Assembly (NCBI RefSeq): GCF_000024025.1
Contig: NC_013131.1
Coordinates: 2,728,001 to 2,792,000, forward strand
DNA length: 64,000 bases
DNA from: Catenulispora acidiphila DSM 44928
GTDB lineage: Bacteria; Actinomycetota; Actinomycetes; Streptomycetales; Catenulisporaceae
Reading direction: 5' to 3'
Both the position numbers and the translations under genes were made by a program. The notes under the pieces were generated by a model, which was not told the DNA's origin, did no database searches, and saw nothing but the letters and a program-made list of their open reading frames with translations. Shown here piece after piece: positions 42,550-50,438 of this stretch. Position 1 is the stretch's first letter. Every line of letters starts with the position of its first letter.

Positions 42550-43665
42550 ATGAAGGTCGGCGTTCCCCGCGAACTCAAGAACAACGAGTACCGCGTCGCG
42601 ATCACCCCCTCCGGGGTCCATGAGCTGGTCCGCAACGGCCACGAGGTCTTCGTCGAGAAGGACGCCGGCGCGGGCTCCTCGCTGTCCGACGAGCAGTACG
42701 TCGCCGCCGGCGCGGCCATCCTGCCCACCGCCGACGAGGTGTGGGCCGTCGGCGACCTGATCCTGAAGGTCAAGGAGCCGATCGCGGCGGAGTACCACCG
42801 CATGCGCCGCGACCAGATCCTGTTCACCTACCTGCACCTGGCCGCCTCGCGCGAGTGCACCGACGCCCTGCTGGACTCGGGCATCACCGCCATCGCCTAT
42901 GAGACCGTGCAGCTGCCCGACGGCTCCCTGCCGCTGCTCGCCCCGATGTCCGAGGTGGCCGGCCGGATGGCGGCCCAGGTCGGCGCGGCGACGCTGCAGA
43001 AGGCCAACGGCGGCCGCGGCGTGCTGATGGGCGGCGTGCCCGGCGTGCGGGCCGCGAACGTGGTCGTCATCGGCGGCGGCGTGTCCGGCATCAACGCCGC
43101 GGTCATCGCCAAGGGCATGGGCGCCCAGGTGAAGCTGCTCGACAAGAGCATCCACCGGCTGCGCCAGGTCGACGCCGACCAGTTCGGCGCGCTGCAGACC
43201 CTGGCCTCCAACGCCTTCGAGATCGAGCAGGCGTGCCTGGAGGCCGACCTGGTCATCGGCGCGGTCCTGGTCCCCGGCGCCAAGGCGCCCAAGCTGGTCA
43301 GCAACGAACTGGTCTCGCGCATGAAGCCCGGCTCGGTGCTCGTCGACATCGCCATCGACCAGGGCGGCTGCTTCGAGGACTCGCACCCGACCACGCACGC
43401 CGAGCCGACCTTCCAGGTCCACGACTCGGTCTTCTACTGCGTCGCCAACATGCCCGGCGCCGTGCCCTACACCTCCACCTACGCGCTGACCAACGTCACG
43501 CTCCCGTACGCGGTCGAGATCGCCAACCACGGCTGGAAGGAAGCGTGCCAGCGCGACCACGCCCTGGCCCTGGGTCTGAACACGCACGACGGCCAGCTGA
43601 CCTACCCGCAGGTCGGCGAGGCGCACGACCTGCCGTCGCTGAAGCTGGACGAGGTGCTGGCCTAA
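42550..43665 (+). CDS. ald: Alanine dehydrogenase
   Basis: A 371-residue protein, the usual length. MKVGVPRELKNNEYRVAITP and VFVEKDAGAGSSLSDE form the N-terminal pyruvate-binding part (Lys near residue 74 in LKVKEP and His near 95 in TYLHLA); VVVIGGGVSGINAAVIAKGM is the NAD-binding Rossmann loop; IDQGGCFEDSHPTTH follows. It interconverts L-alanine and pyruvate plus ammonia. GAAGGA lies 10 nt before the ATG. A terminator follows directly. Confidence 0.96.
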   Translation: MKVGVPRELKNNEYRVAITPSGVHELVRNGHEVFVEKDAGAGSSLSDEQYVAAGAAILPTADEVWAVGDLILKVKEPIAAEYHRMRRDQILFTYLHLAASRECTDALLDSGITAIAYETVQLPDGSLPLLAPMSEVAGRMAAQVGAATLQKANGGRGVLMGGVPGVRAANVVVIGGGVSGINAAVIAKGMGAQVKLLDKSIHRLRQVDADQFGALQTLASNAFEIEQACLEADLVIGAVLVPGAKAPKLVSNELVSRMKPGSVLVDIAIDQGGCFEDSHPTTHAEPTFQVHDSVFYCVANMPGAVPYTSTYALTNVTLPYAVEIANHGWKEACQRDHALALGLNTHDGQLTYPQVGEAHDLPSLKLDEVLA

Positions 43666-43678
43666 GCGCCGAACGCGG

Positions 43679-43708
43679 AAAGGGTCCCGGCCGGAGCCGG
43701 GACCCTTT
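43679..43708. terminator. Terminator between ald and the convergent membrane gene
   Basis: AAAGGGTCCCGGC and GCCGGGACCCTTT form a perfect 13-bp stem with a 4-nt CGGA loop. It has A and T runs on both sides and can work in both directions. Confidence 0.85.
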
Positions 43709-43734
43709 CTCGTCGCTGTCCGCGAAACCGCGGA

Positions 43735-44307
43735 TCACCCCTGGTTGTACGGACCCTGGTTGTACTGACCCTGGTCGTACGGGCCCTGAGGGCCCTGCGG
43801 TCCGCCCGGGCCCTGCGGCCCGTTCTGGAACACCGCGCCCAGGTTCTTGATGTCGCCGCCCTTGGCCACGAAGTCCAGGTAGCCGAAGACCGCGACGACG
43901 ATCGCCAGGATCACGCCCACGTAGGTGCCCCACAGCGCGCCGACGCTCGCCCCGGCGCCCGAGGCGGTCTGGTAGGTCATCCAGCGCAGCAGGACGACGA
44001 GCGCGGCGAGCACGCCGCCGGAGAACTCCAGGAAGCCGATCATCAGCGGGGCGAACGGGAGCCGGCCGAGCGCGCCGAGCACGGCCACGGCCGCGACCGC
44101 GAGCACGAGCAGGACCGAGAACCAGGCGCCGAAGCCGGCGCTCCACGCGCTGACGCTGGTCTGCACGCCCAGCGCCTTCAGCTCCGAGGAGCTGCCCCCG
44201 CTCAGGCCGTACCAGGCGAAGAAGCTGTCGATGAACATCAGCAGCGCGCCGACGACGATCGCCGAACCGTTGCGGCCGAGTCTGGCTTGAAGTGTTTTGA
44301 AGTCCAT
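43735..44307 (-). CDS. Integral membrane protein with GPQGP-rich tail
   Basis: A 190-residue hypothetical membrane protein. Four hydrophobic segments are visible (AIVVGALLMFIDSFFAWYGL; FSVLLVLAVAAVAVLGALG; IGFLEFSGGVLAALVVLLRW; VGVILAIVVAVFGYLDFVA). The C-terminal 30 residues are Gly/Pro/Gln-rich (NGPQGPGGPQGPQGPYDQGQ), likely cytoplasmic and disordered. ATG 44307 is preferred over one at 44358 because AGGGGG precedes it and MDFKTLQARLG opens the protein naturally. Function unknown. Confidence 0.75.
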   Translation of the reverse strand: MDFKTLQARLGRNGSAIVVGALLMFIDSFFAWYGLSGGSSSELKALGVQTSVSAWSAGFGAWFSVLLVLAVAAVAVLGALGRLPFAPLMIGFLEFSGGVLAALVVLLRWMTYQTASGAGASVGALWGTYVGVILAIVVAVFGYLDFVAKGGDIKNLGAVFQNGPQGPGGPQGPQGPYDQGQYNQGPYNQG

Positions 44308-44460
44308 TGCCCGAAACCCCCTGATATATGAATGCGTGACGAACGCACGTCCCGACACGATGCCGGAACGACTGTTTTACGCCATCACACCCCCTACAAG
44401 TAAAGTCCCGCCGACAAAGGCCTTAGCAAACATCAGCGAAACGGCACCCCACCAGCCGTC

Positions 44461-44478
44461 CCATCAGAAACCTGATGG
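44461..44478. promoter_or_regulatory. Inverted repeat over the xerD -35 region
   Basis: CCATCAG-AAAC-CTGATGG has perfect 7-bp arms and ends 12 bp before the -10; possible operator. Confidence 0.45.
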
Positions 44479-44490
44479 CGCGCGGCCGGG

Positions 44491-44496
44491 TAGCGT
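44491..44496 (+). promoter_or_regulatory. -10 element (TAGCGT) of xerD
   Basis: TAGCGT, 7-nt spacer, GTG at 44504. Confidence 0.5.
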
Positions 44497-44503
44497 GAAC
44501 GGC

Positions 44504-45415
44504 GTGTCCGACGACCTCGATTCCCGTGTGAAGGCCCATCTGGAGCACCTCTCCGTGGAGCGGGGGCTCAGTGCCAACACCCTTGCCGCGTATCGGAGAG
44601 ACCTATCGCGGTACAGGGTTTTCTTGGATACGCGGGACCGTGCAAATTTCAGCGACATCGATCGCGCGGACGTCTCCGCGTTCCTCGCGAGCCTCCAGGA
44701 CGGCGCCGCATCGTCCGCCGCCCGCACAATGTCCGCAGTGCGGGGATTGCACCGGTTCGCCGTGGCGGAAGGCTGGGTCGGTGTCGACGTCAGCGATGAC
44801 GTCGCTCCGCCCCAAGTACCCATGCGGCTGCCCAAGGCACTGCCGCTGGACGATATCGAGCGCCTGCTCGCCGCGACCGAGATCGACGAACCCATGGCGC
44901 TGCGGGACAGGGCCCTGCTGGAGTTCTTGTACAGCACCGGCGCCCGCGTGAGCGAGGCGGTCGCGCTGGACGTGGACGACATCGACCGCGAGGACCGCAC
45001 GGTAGTCCTGGACGGCAAGGGCGGCAAGCAGCGCCTCGTCCCCGTCGGCTCCTACGCCTGCCGGGCGGTCGACGACTATCTCGTGCGGCTGCGTCCGGAG
45101 CTGACGCGCAAGGCCCGATCGGGCAACGGCGGGGCGCTGTTCCTCAACGCGCGCGGCGGTCGGCTGACGCGTCAGGGTGCGTGGACGGTCCTCGGCGCGG
45201 TCGCCGAGCGCGTAGGGCTCGCAGGCAGGGTTTCCCCGCACACTTTGCGGCACTCCTTCGCGACCCACCTGCTGGACGGGGGAGCGGACATCCGCACCGT
45301 GCAGGAGCTGCTGGGTCACAGTTCGGCCACGACGACCCAGATCTACACCCGGGTGACTGTCGACAGACTGCGTGAGGTGTACGCCACGAGCCATCCCAGG
45401 GCCCTGAACAGCTGA
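44504..45415 (+). CDS. xerD: Tyrosine recombinase XerD
   Basis: A 303-residue tyrosine recombinase. The N-terminal SAM-like domain (about 5-95) precedes a catalytic domain with Arg148 (GARVSE), Lys172 (GKGGKQR), His246-x-x-Arg249 (HTLRHS), His272 (LLGHSS) and the nucleophile Tyr281 (IYTRV). XerC/XerD resolve chromosome dimers at dif sites. Its place just before parA-scpA-scpB is conserved in actinomycetes, so this is the chromosomal Xer protein and not a phage integrase. Confidence 0.95.
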   Translation: MSDDLDSRVKAHLEHLSVERGLSANTLAAYRRDLSRYRVFLDTRDRANFSDIDRADVSAFLASLQDGAASSAARTMSAVRGLHRFAVAEGWVGVDVSDDVAPPQVPMRLPKALPLDDIERLLAATEIDEPMALRDRALLEFLYSTGARVSEAVALDVDDIDREDRTVVLDGKGGKQRLVPVGSYACRAVDDYLVRLRPELTRKARSGNGGALFLNARGGRLTRQGAWTVLGAVAERVGLAGRVSPHTLRHSFATHLLDGGADIRTVQELLGHSSATTTQIYTRVTVDRLREVYATSHPRALNS

Positions 45416-45610
45416 TCGCGGTACGCTGACCGTTCGGGGCGGGGGTCGCGCCGGGCTTCGGCGGGCGCTTCGGCGGACACTGAGACCCGATCGTGACCTA
45501 CCCTCCTGATATGAGATGACAGATAGCCGCGAGGCATACCGGTTCGGGTGATTTATCTCGCGTTTTCCGCCCGCAACCAGGGTGAAACGACCCGGGTGTG
45601 TCTCATTGCC

Positions 45611-45639
45611 TTGCTGTAATGACACCGTGCCCATAGAGT
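45611..45639 (+). promoter_or_regulatory. Promoter of parA
   Basis: TTGCTG, exactly 17 nt, TAGAGT: the best two-element promoter in the window. It gives a leader of about 42 nt with AAGGAGG before the GTG at 45688. Confidence 0.65.
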
Positions 45640-45687
45640 CACTCCAGCGATGAGAGTGGGCAAGTCGGTAAGGAGGTAGAACGACTT

Positions 45688-46842
45688 GTGAATGAGTCGA
45701 CATTTGCCGCCGGCCAGGTGGTCGCACCGACCTCCGCCGCCCCGGGCGGCTCCGCCGGCGCGATGGCGTCTCAGACGGGGATGCCGCCTGCTCCTCGTCA
45801 TCCACAGCGTTCCGAGGACATGATGAACACGACTGACAAGACCTCCGACGCCACCCGCGCCGGAGTGGAGTTCGACGATCCCTACGGCATCATCGAGGAC
45901 GAACTCCGCTACCAGGACGGGTTCGACCCGGACGCGGAGATAGAGCCCGACCCCGATTACGCCGCCACCCTGGCGCCGGACCCGGCCACGCAGCGCCGCG
46001 AGCGGGTGGGCCCGACCGGCCGCCCGATGCCGCGCTTCCCGGTGCCCCGCCCGCCCGTCGAGCACGGCCCGGCGCGCATCATCGCGATGTGCAACCAGAA
46101 GGGCGGGGTCGGCAAGACCACCTCGACCATCAACCTGGGCGCGGCGCTGGCCGAGTACGGGCAGAAGGTGCTGCTGGTCGACTTCGACCCGCAGGGCGCG
46201 CTGTCGGTGGGCCTGGGCGTGAACCCGATGGAGCTGGACCGCACGGTCTACAACCTGCTGATGCACCGGGGCGTGAACGTCGAGGACGTGCTGCTCAAGA
46301 CGGTGACGCCGGGCATGGACCTGCTGCCGTCCAACATCGACCTGTCGGCCGCCGAGGTCCAGCTGGTCACCGAGGTGGCCCGGGAGTCGGCGCTGGCCCG
46401 CACGCTCAAGCCGGTGATGCACGACTACGACTTCATCATCATCGACTGCCAGCCCTCCCTGGGCCTGCTCACGGTCAACGCCCTGACGGCCGCGCACAGC
46501 GTGATCGTCCCGCTGGAGTGCGAGTTCTTCGCGCTGCGCGGCGTGGCGCTGCTCACCGAGACCATCGAGAAGGTCCGCGAGCGGCTGAACCCCGAGCTGG
46601 AGCTGGACGGCATCCTGGCCACCATGTACGACGCCCGCACCGTGCACGGCCGCGAGGTGCTGGCCCGCGTGGTCCAGGCCTTCGGCCCGCAGGTGTTCCA
46701 CACCGTGATCGGCCGCACCGTCCGCTTCCCGGAGACCACCGTCGCCGGCGAGCCCATCACCTCCTACGCCTCGGCCTCGGTGGGCGCCGCCGCCTACCGC
46801 CAGCTGGCGAGGGAGGTTCTGGTCCGGTGCCACGCCGGGTGA
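45688..46842 (+). CDS. parA: ParA-family ATPase of the scpAB locus
   Basis: A 384-residue ParA/Soj-like protein. The first ~125 residues are a disordered acidic extension. The deviant Walker A motif is K138-GGVGK-T-T145 (CNQKGGVGKTTSTINLG), with VDFDPQGALSVGLG as switch I and FIIIDCQPSLGLLT as Walker B. No parB gene or parS-like cluster is adjacent, so this is an accessory ParA distinct from the origin-proximal ParAB. It is translationally linked to the ribbon-helix-helix gene and upstream of scpAB, suggesting a role with condensin. Confidence 0.92.
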   Translation: MNESTFAAGQVVAPTSAAPGGSAGAMASQTGMPPAPRHPQRSEDMMNTTDKTSDATRAGVEFDDPYGIIEDELRYQDGFDPDAEIEPDPDYAATLAPDPATQRRERVGPTGRPMPRFPVPRPPVEHGPARIIAMCNQKGGVGKTTSTINLGAALAEYGQKVLLVDFDPQGALSVGLGVNPMELDRTVYNLLMHRGVNVEDVLLKTVTPGMDLLPSNIDLSAAEVQLVTEVARESALARTLKPVMHDYDFIIIDCQPSLGLLTVNALTAAHSVIVPLECEFFALRGVALLTETIEKVRERLNPELELDGILATMYDARTVHGREVLARVVQAFGPQVFHTVIGRTVRFPETTVAGEPITSYASASVGAAAYRQLAREVLVRCHAG

Positions 46843-47543
46843 GGATGCCCGCGGCTGACGAGCTGTTCCGCACCACCGCCGGCAACGGCACGCTGGTGCG
46901 CGACGGCCGCGAGGTGCGTGAGGCCCGCGAGGGTCGCGACGGTCGCGACGGTCGCGAGGACGACGTCGAGCGCCCGGCGCGCGACCGGAGCCACGGCTCC
47001 GCCGCGTCGCCGAACGCGGCCGGCACGGCGGGCGCGACCGGCGCCGCCGGGTCCAAGGGCCCGGCCAAGTCGGTTCCGGCGCCGGCAGTCTCCGCGGAGG
47101 AGGCTGCGGCTGCGGTGCAGGCTTCCGCGACGGCGCCTGAGCAGAGTGGTCAGGTTTCCCCTTCCGCTCCCGCCTCGGTAGCCGCGTCGATGCCTTCGCG
47201 ATCGGACACGTCAGCCTCCGCCCCGGCACCGGTTCAGGCGACCGCGGCCGCGCAGGCCGCTCCCGTGGCACCGGCGCCGTCGCCGTCCGCGGCGCAGTCC
47301 CGCAAGGTCACGGCTCCGCGCCGGCCGAGCGGCCGCGAACGCCACGACGAGAAGATCACCGTCTACGTGTCCCCGGACGAACTCCTGGGACTGGAACACG
47401 CACGCATCATGCTGCGCGGCGAGTACGGCTTGGCGGTGGACCGGGGGCGCATCGTCCGCGAGGCGGTCGCCGCGCTGCTGGCCGACCTCGACGCGCGCGG
47501 GCGGGACAGCATCCTGGTCAAGCGGCTGTCCGCCGGCGGGTGA
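46827..47543 (+). CDS. Disordered protein with C-terminal ribbon-helix-helix-like domain, partner of ParA
   Basis: About 238 residues. The N-terminal ~165 residues are charged and then Ala/Pro/Ser-rich. The last ~60 residues (DEKITVYVSPDELLGLEHAR, then VDRGRIVREAVAALLADL) have the beta-strand plus two-helix pattern of CopG/Arc-type DNA-binding proteins. It overlaps the end of parA, so it is likely made with ParA and may serve as its DNA-binding partner. The start is uncertain: GTG 46827 has GGGAGG upstream; GTG 46839 and ATG 46845 are alternatives. Confidence 0.75.
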   Translation: MPRRVRMPAADELFRTTAGNGTLVRDGREVREAREGRDGRDGREDDVERPARDRSHGSAASPNAAGTAGATGAAGSKGPAKSVPAPAVSAEEAAAAVQASATAPEQSGQVSPSAPASVAASMPSRSDTSASAPAPVQATAAAQAAPVAPAPSPSAAQSRKVTAPRRPSGRERHDEKITVYVSPDELLGLEHARIMLRGEYGLAVDRGRIVREAVAALLADLDARGRDSILVKRLSAGG

Positions 47544-47547
47544 CCGC

Positions 47548-47553
47548 TAGAGT
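47548..47553 (+). promoter_or_regulatory. -10 element (TAGAGT) of scpA
   Basis: TAGAGT, 6-nt spacer, GTG at 47560, just after the preceding stop codon. Confidence 0.5.
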
Positions 47554-47559
47554 GCAAGC

Positions 47560-48576
47560 GTGAGTGTGGAAGTAGATCAAGCCGATCAGGCCTTGCCGCC
47601 GCCGGCGGACGCCGCGGAGGCGGGCGCCGGCGAGGCCGCAGCGGCCGGCGCGGCAGCCGTCGCCGCCGACCCCGCCACCGCCACCGGCGCGGCCGAGGAC
47701 ACAGCGGCCCGCGTCGACGGCTTCCAGGTCAGCCTCCCGCAGTTCGAGGGTCCCTTCGACCTCCTCCTGGGCCTGATCGCCAAGCACAAGCTGGACGTCA
47801 CCACCCTCGCGCTGTCCAAGGTCACCGACGAGTTCATCGCCTACATCCGCGCCATGGGCGACTCCTGGGACCTGGACCAGGCCTCCGAATTCCTGGTCAT
47901 CGCCGCCACCCTCCTGGACCTGAAGGCCGCCCGCCTCCTCCCCGCCGCCGAGGTCGAGGACGAAGGCGACCTGGCCCTGCTGGAAGCACGCGACCTCCTG
48001 TTCGCCCGCCTCCTGCAGTACAAGGCCTACAAGCAGGTCGCCACCGAACTCGGCCACCGCCACGCCACCGCGGGCCGCATGTTCCCCCGTGCGGTGAAGC
48101 TGGAACCCTCCTTCGCGGACCTGCTCCCCGAAGTCATCATCAACCTGACCCCAGAGCAATTCGCCGCCCTGGCCGTCAAGGCGATGACCCCCAAAACGCC
48201 GCCAGAGGTCTACGTCACCCACCTCCACGGCAGCACCGTCAGCGTCCGCGAACAGGTAGCAGTCCTCATCGCCAAGATGCGCGAGTACCGCACAGCCTCC
48301 TTCGACAAACTCTGCGACGACGCCCCCGACACCCTGACCATCGTCGCCCGCTTCCTCGGCCTCCTGGAACTCTTCCGCGAAGCAGCCGTCATGTTCGACC
48401 AATCCGACGCCTTCGCCGAACTCACCGTCCGCTGGACCGGCACCGAAGAGGGCGACCTGAAGGTCGCCGTCGACGAATTCGACCGCAGCGCCCCCGCCGA
48501 AGACGACGAGGCCGAGGACGAGGCCGAACCACAGCACACGCTCGACGAAGACCGGGAACCAGGAGACCAGCAATGA
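47560..48576 (+). CDS. scpA: Condensin kleisin subunit ScpA
   Basis: A 338-residue kleisin linking SMC heads. After a ~50-residue Ala-rich extension the conserved FQVSLPQFEGPFDLLLGLIA starts the N-terminal domain, with FLVIAATLLDLKAARLLP in the middle and a C-terminal winged helix (FDKLCDDAPDTLTIVARFLG and LLELFREAAVMFDQ). It overlaps scpB by 4 nt. Confidence 0.95.
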   Translation: MSVEVDQADQALPPPADAAEAGAGEAAAAGAAAVAADPATATGAAEDTAARVDGFQVSLPQFEGPFDLLLGLIAKHKLDVTTLALSKVTDEFIAYIRAMGDSWDLDQASEFLVIAATLLDLKAARLLPAAEVEDEGDLALLEARDLLFARLLQYKAYKQVATELGHRHATAGRMFPRAVKLEPSFADLLPEVIINLTPEQFAALAVKAMTPKTPPEVYVTHLHGSTVSVREQVAVLIAKMREYRTASFDKLCDDAPDTLTIVARFLGLLELFREAAVMFDQSDAFAELTVRWTGTEEGDLKVAVDEFDRSAPAEDDEAEDEAEPQHTLDEDREPGDQQ

Positions 48577-49535
48577 GCGACGACTGGGAGTACGACAGCC
48601 CGGAGTACGCCGCCCACGCCGAGGCCGCCGAGGCCGCAGAGAACGCCGCGGAAGACCACGCCGCCGAGCAGGCCGGTTCCGCTCCCGCCGCCGAGGTTCC
48701 CGCCGCTTCCGCCGAGGCTCCCGGCGCGAGCAGTCAGACTGCTGATTCTGCCGATGCCACGCCCGCCGCCGAATCCACCGAGCGCGAACCCGCAGCATCT
48801 CCTGCCCCTGCATCCAGCCTCCCCGCTCCCCGCAGCAAGTCCAAGTCCCGCCTTCCATCTCCGCGTACCGAATCCACTCCCGGCGATTCCACTCCCGGCA
48901 ATTCCACTCCTGGCGATTCGACTCCCGCCGACCCCGCCCTCGCTCACCTCGACGACGCCACCTGGCAGCTCTCCACCGACATGGCGCCCCTCCCGCCCCT
49001 GCGCCAGTGCCTGGAGGCGATCCTCCTGGTGGTCGAGGAGCCGGTGGTCGACGTCGTCCTGGCGCAGATCACCGAGCGCCCGCGCGACGAGGTGGTCCAG
49101 ACCCTGCACGAGCTCGCGGCGGAGTACACCGAGCAGCAGCGCGGCTTCGACCTGCGCCAAGTCGCGGGCGGCTGGCGGTTCTACACCCGGACCGCGTGCG
49201 CCCCGCTGGTGGAGAAGTTCGTCCTCGACGGCCAGCAAGCCAAGCTCAGCCAGCCAGCCCTGGAAACCCTCGCCGTCGTCGCCTACCGCCAGCCCGTCAG
49301 CCGCTCCCGCATCTCCGCCGTCCGCGGCGTCAACTGCGACGGCGTCATGCGCACCCTCCTCACCCGCGGCCTCATCGAGGAAGCCGGCACCGACGCCGAC
49401 TCCGGCGCCATCCTCTACCGAACCACCCTCCTCTTCCTCGAAAAAATGGGCATGCACACCCTGGACGAGCTGCCCGCCCTGGCCCCGCTCCTGCCCTCGG
49501 TGGAGTCGATGGAGGAGTCCGAGACTCTCGCCTGA
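48573..49535 (+). CDS. scpB: Condensin subunit ScpB
   Basis: A 320-residue protein. Residues 1-135 are a long low-complexity extension containing four STPGD-type pentapeptides. The conserved tandem winged-helix core starts at PLRQCLEAILLVVEEPV and includes GWRFYTR, LSQPALETLAVVAYRQPVSR and GVNCDGVMRTLLTRGLIEEA. The ATGA overlap with scpA and AGGAGA upstream support the start. ScpB homodimers bind ScpA in the SMC complex. Confidence 0.95.
   Translation: MSDDWEYDSPEYAAHAEAAEAAENAAEDHAAEQAGSAPAAEVPAASAEAPGASSQTADSADATPAAESTEREPAASPAPASSLPAPRSKSKSRLPSPRTESTPGDSTPGNSTPGDSTPADPALAHLDDATWQLSTDMAPLPPLRQCLEAILLVVEEPVVDVVLAQITERPRDEVVQTLHELAAEYTEQQRGFDLRQVAGGWRFYTRTACAPLVEKFVLDGQQAKLSQPALETLAVVAYRQPVSRSRISAVRGVNCDGVMRTLLTRGLIEEAGTDADSGAILYRTTLLFLEKMGMHTLDELPALAPLLPSVESMEESETLA
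48873..48932 (+). repeat. 15-bp in-frame repeats in scpB
   Basis: TCCACTCCCGGCGAT is repeated four times with small changes, encoding STPGD, STPGN, STPGD and STPAD. Confidence 0.88.
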
Positions 49536-49602
49536 TTCCGTGACGATTCAGGCATCGATCATGAGTGTGTCAACTGAGCAATACGCTGTCGGCACCGTCC
49601 AC

Positions 49603-49608
49603 TACAGT
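49603..49608 (+). promoter_or_regulatory. -10 element (TACAGT) of the septum-formation-type gene
   Basis: TACAGT, 8-nt spacer, ATG at 49617. Confidence 0.45.
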
Positions 49609-49616
49609 TCACCGCC

Positions 49617-50348
49617 ATGACCGAACCTCAATCGAGCCAGTCGCCCTACCAGGGCATATCTGGTCCCGGCGGAAATTACGCGCCGACCCAGGACCAGATG
49701 CCCTATGCGGCGCAGAACCCCTACGGCCAGCAGCAGCCGCAGTATGGCCAGGGCGCGCCACAGAATCCGTATGCCCAGGCGCCGCAGAACCCTTACGGCA
49801 ACGGCAATGGCACCAGCAACGCCGGCTTCGGCTACGGCCCGCCGCCGAAGCGCCGCCGCGGCCAGACGCTCGTCTACGTCCGCCTCGGCATCTTCGTCGT
49901 CGTCCTGATCGCCGGCGGCATCAGCTGGATGGTCACCAACTCCCACAAGTCCCACCGGGACGCCACCGGCACCATCAGCAAGGGCGGCAACCTCGACGCC
50001 GTCAGCCTGCGCGCCGGCGACTGCTACGAGAGGCCCGCGGACGCCTCGGTCGCCTTCGACTCGGTGAAGGCCATCCCCTGCACCCAGCCGCACAACGCCC
50101 AGGCCTTCTACAGCTTCACCTACCCCGGCGCCACCTCGGTCGCCCCAACCGACGACGACCTGACAGCCAACGCCCAGCCGCTGTGCGAGAACGCGGCGAA
50201 GACCAAGGTCGACCAGTCCAAGCTCCCGCAGAGCGCGGAGGCCAGCATGCTGTTCGCCGACGGCAGCACCTGGTCGCAGGGGTACCACGACATCACCTGC
50301 GTGTACGAGAACGACGCCGACTACACCGGCTCGATCCTCGCCGGCTAG
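49617..50348 (+). CDS. Septum-formation-family membrane protein
   Basis: A 243-residue single-pass protein. The N-terminal ~75 residues are Gln/Asn/Tyr/Pro-rich (AQNPYGQQQPQYGQG), followed by KRRRG, a transmembrane helix (VRLGIFVVVLIAGGISWMVT) and an extracytoplasmic domain with LRAGDCYERP, AIPCTQPHNAQAFYSF and a final Cys. The Cys pairs and the PCxxPH motif match the 'septum formation' domain found in actinobacterial membrane proteins. A role in division is known only for a few relatives. Confidence 0.75.
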   Translation: MTEPQSSQSPYQGISGPGGNYAPTQDQMPYAAQNPYGQQQPQYGQGAPQNPYAQAPQNPYGNGNGTSNAGFGYGPPPKRRRGQTLVYVRLGIFVVVLIAGGISWMVTNSHKSHRDATGTISKGGNLDAVSLRAGDCYERPADASVAFDSVKAIPCTQPHNAQAFYSFTYPGATSVAPTDDDLTANAQPLCENAAKTKVDQSKLPQSAEASMLFADGSTWSQGYHDITCVYENDADYTGSILAG

Positions 50349-50374
50349 ACCGGCCGCGCAGCCGGCACACCGCG

Positions 50375-50409
50375 CGCTCGTCCCCCGCCTGAACGAGGGC
50401 GGACGAGCG
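50375..50409 (+). terminator. Terminator before rluB
   Basis: CGCTCGTCC and GGACGAGCG form a perfect outer 9-bp stem; the inner part can pair further with a bulge. It lies 27 nt after the stop codon. Confidence 0.6.
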
Positions 50410-50425
50410 GGGGTCCCCGATAGGG

Positions 50426-50431
50426 GACAAT
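50426..50431 (+). promoter_or_regulatory. Possible -10 (GACAAT) of rluB
   Basis: GACAAT is followed by 7 nt and the ATG at 50439; it keeps the A2 and T6 of the consensus only. Confidence 0.35.
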
Positions 50432-50438
50432 GGTTGCC

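Noticed and set aside
44504-45415. Integrase of a mobile element
   Set aside because: Sequence and neighbourhood (parA, scpA, scpB) identify the housekeeping XerD; no att site duplication or phage genes are seen.
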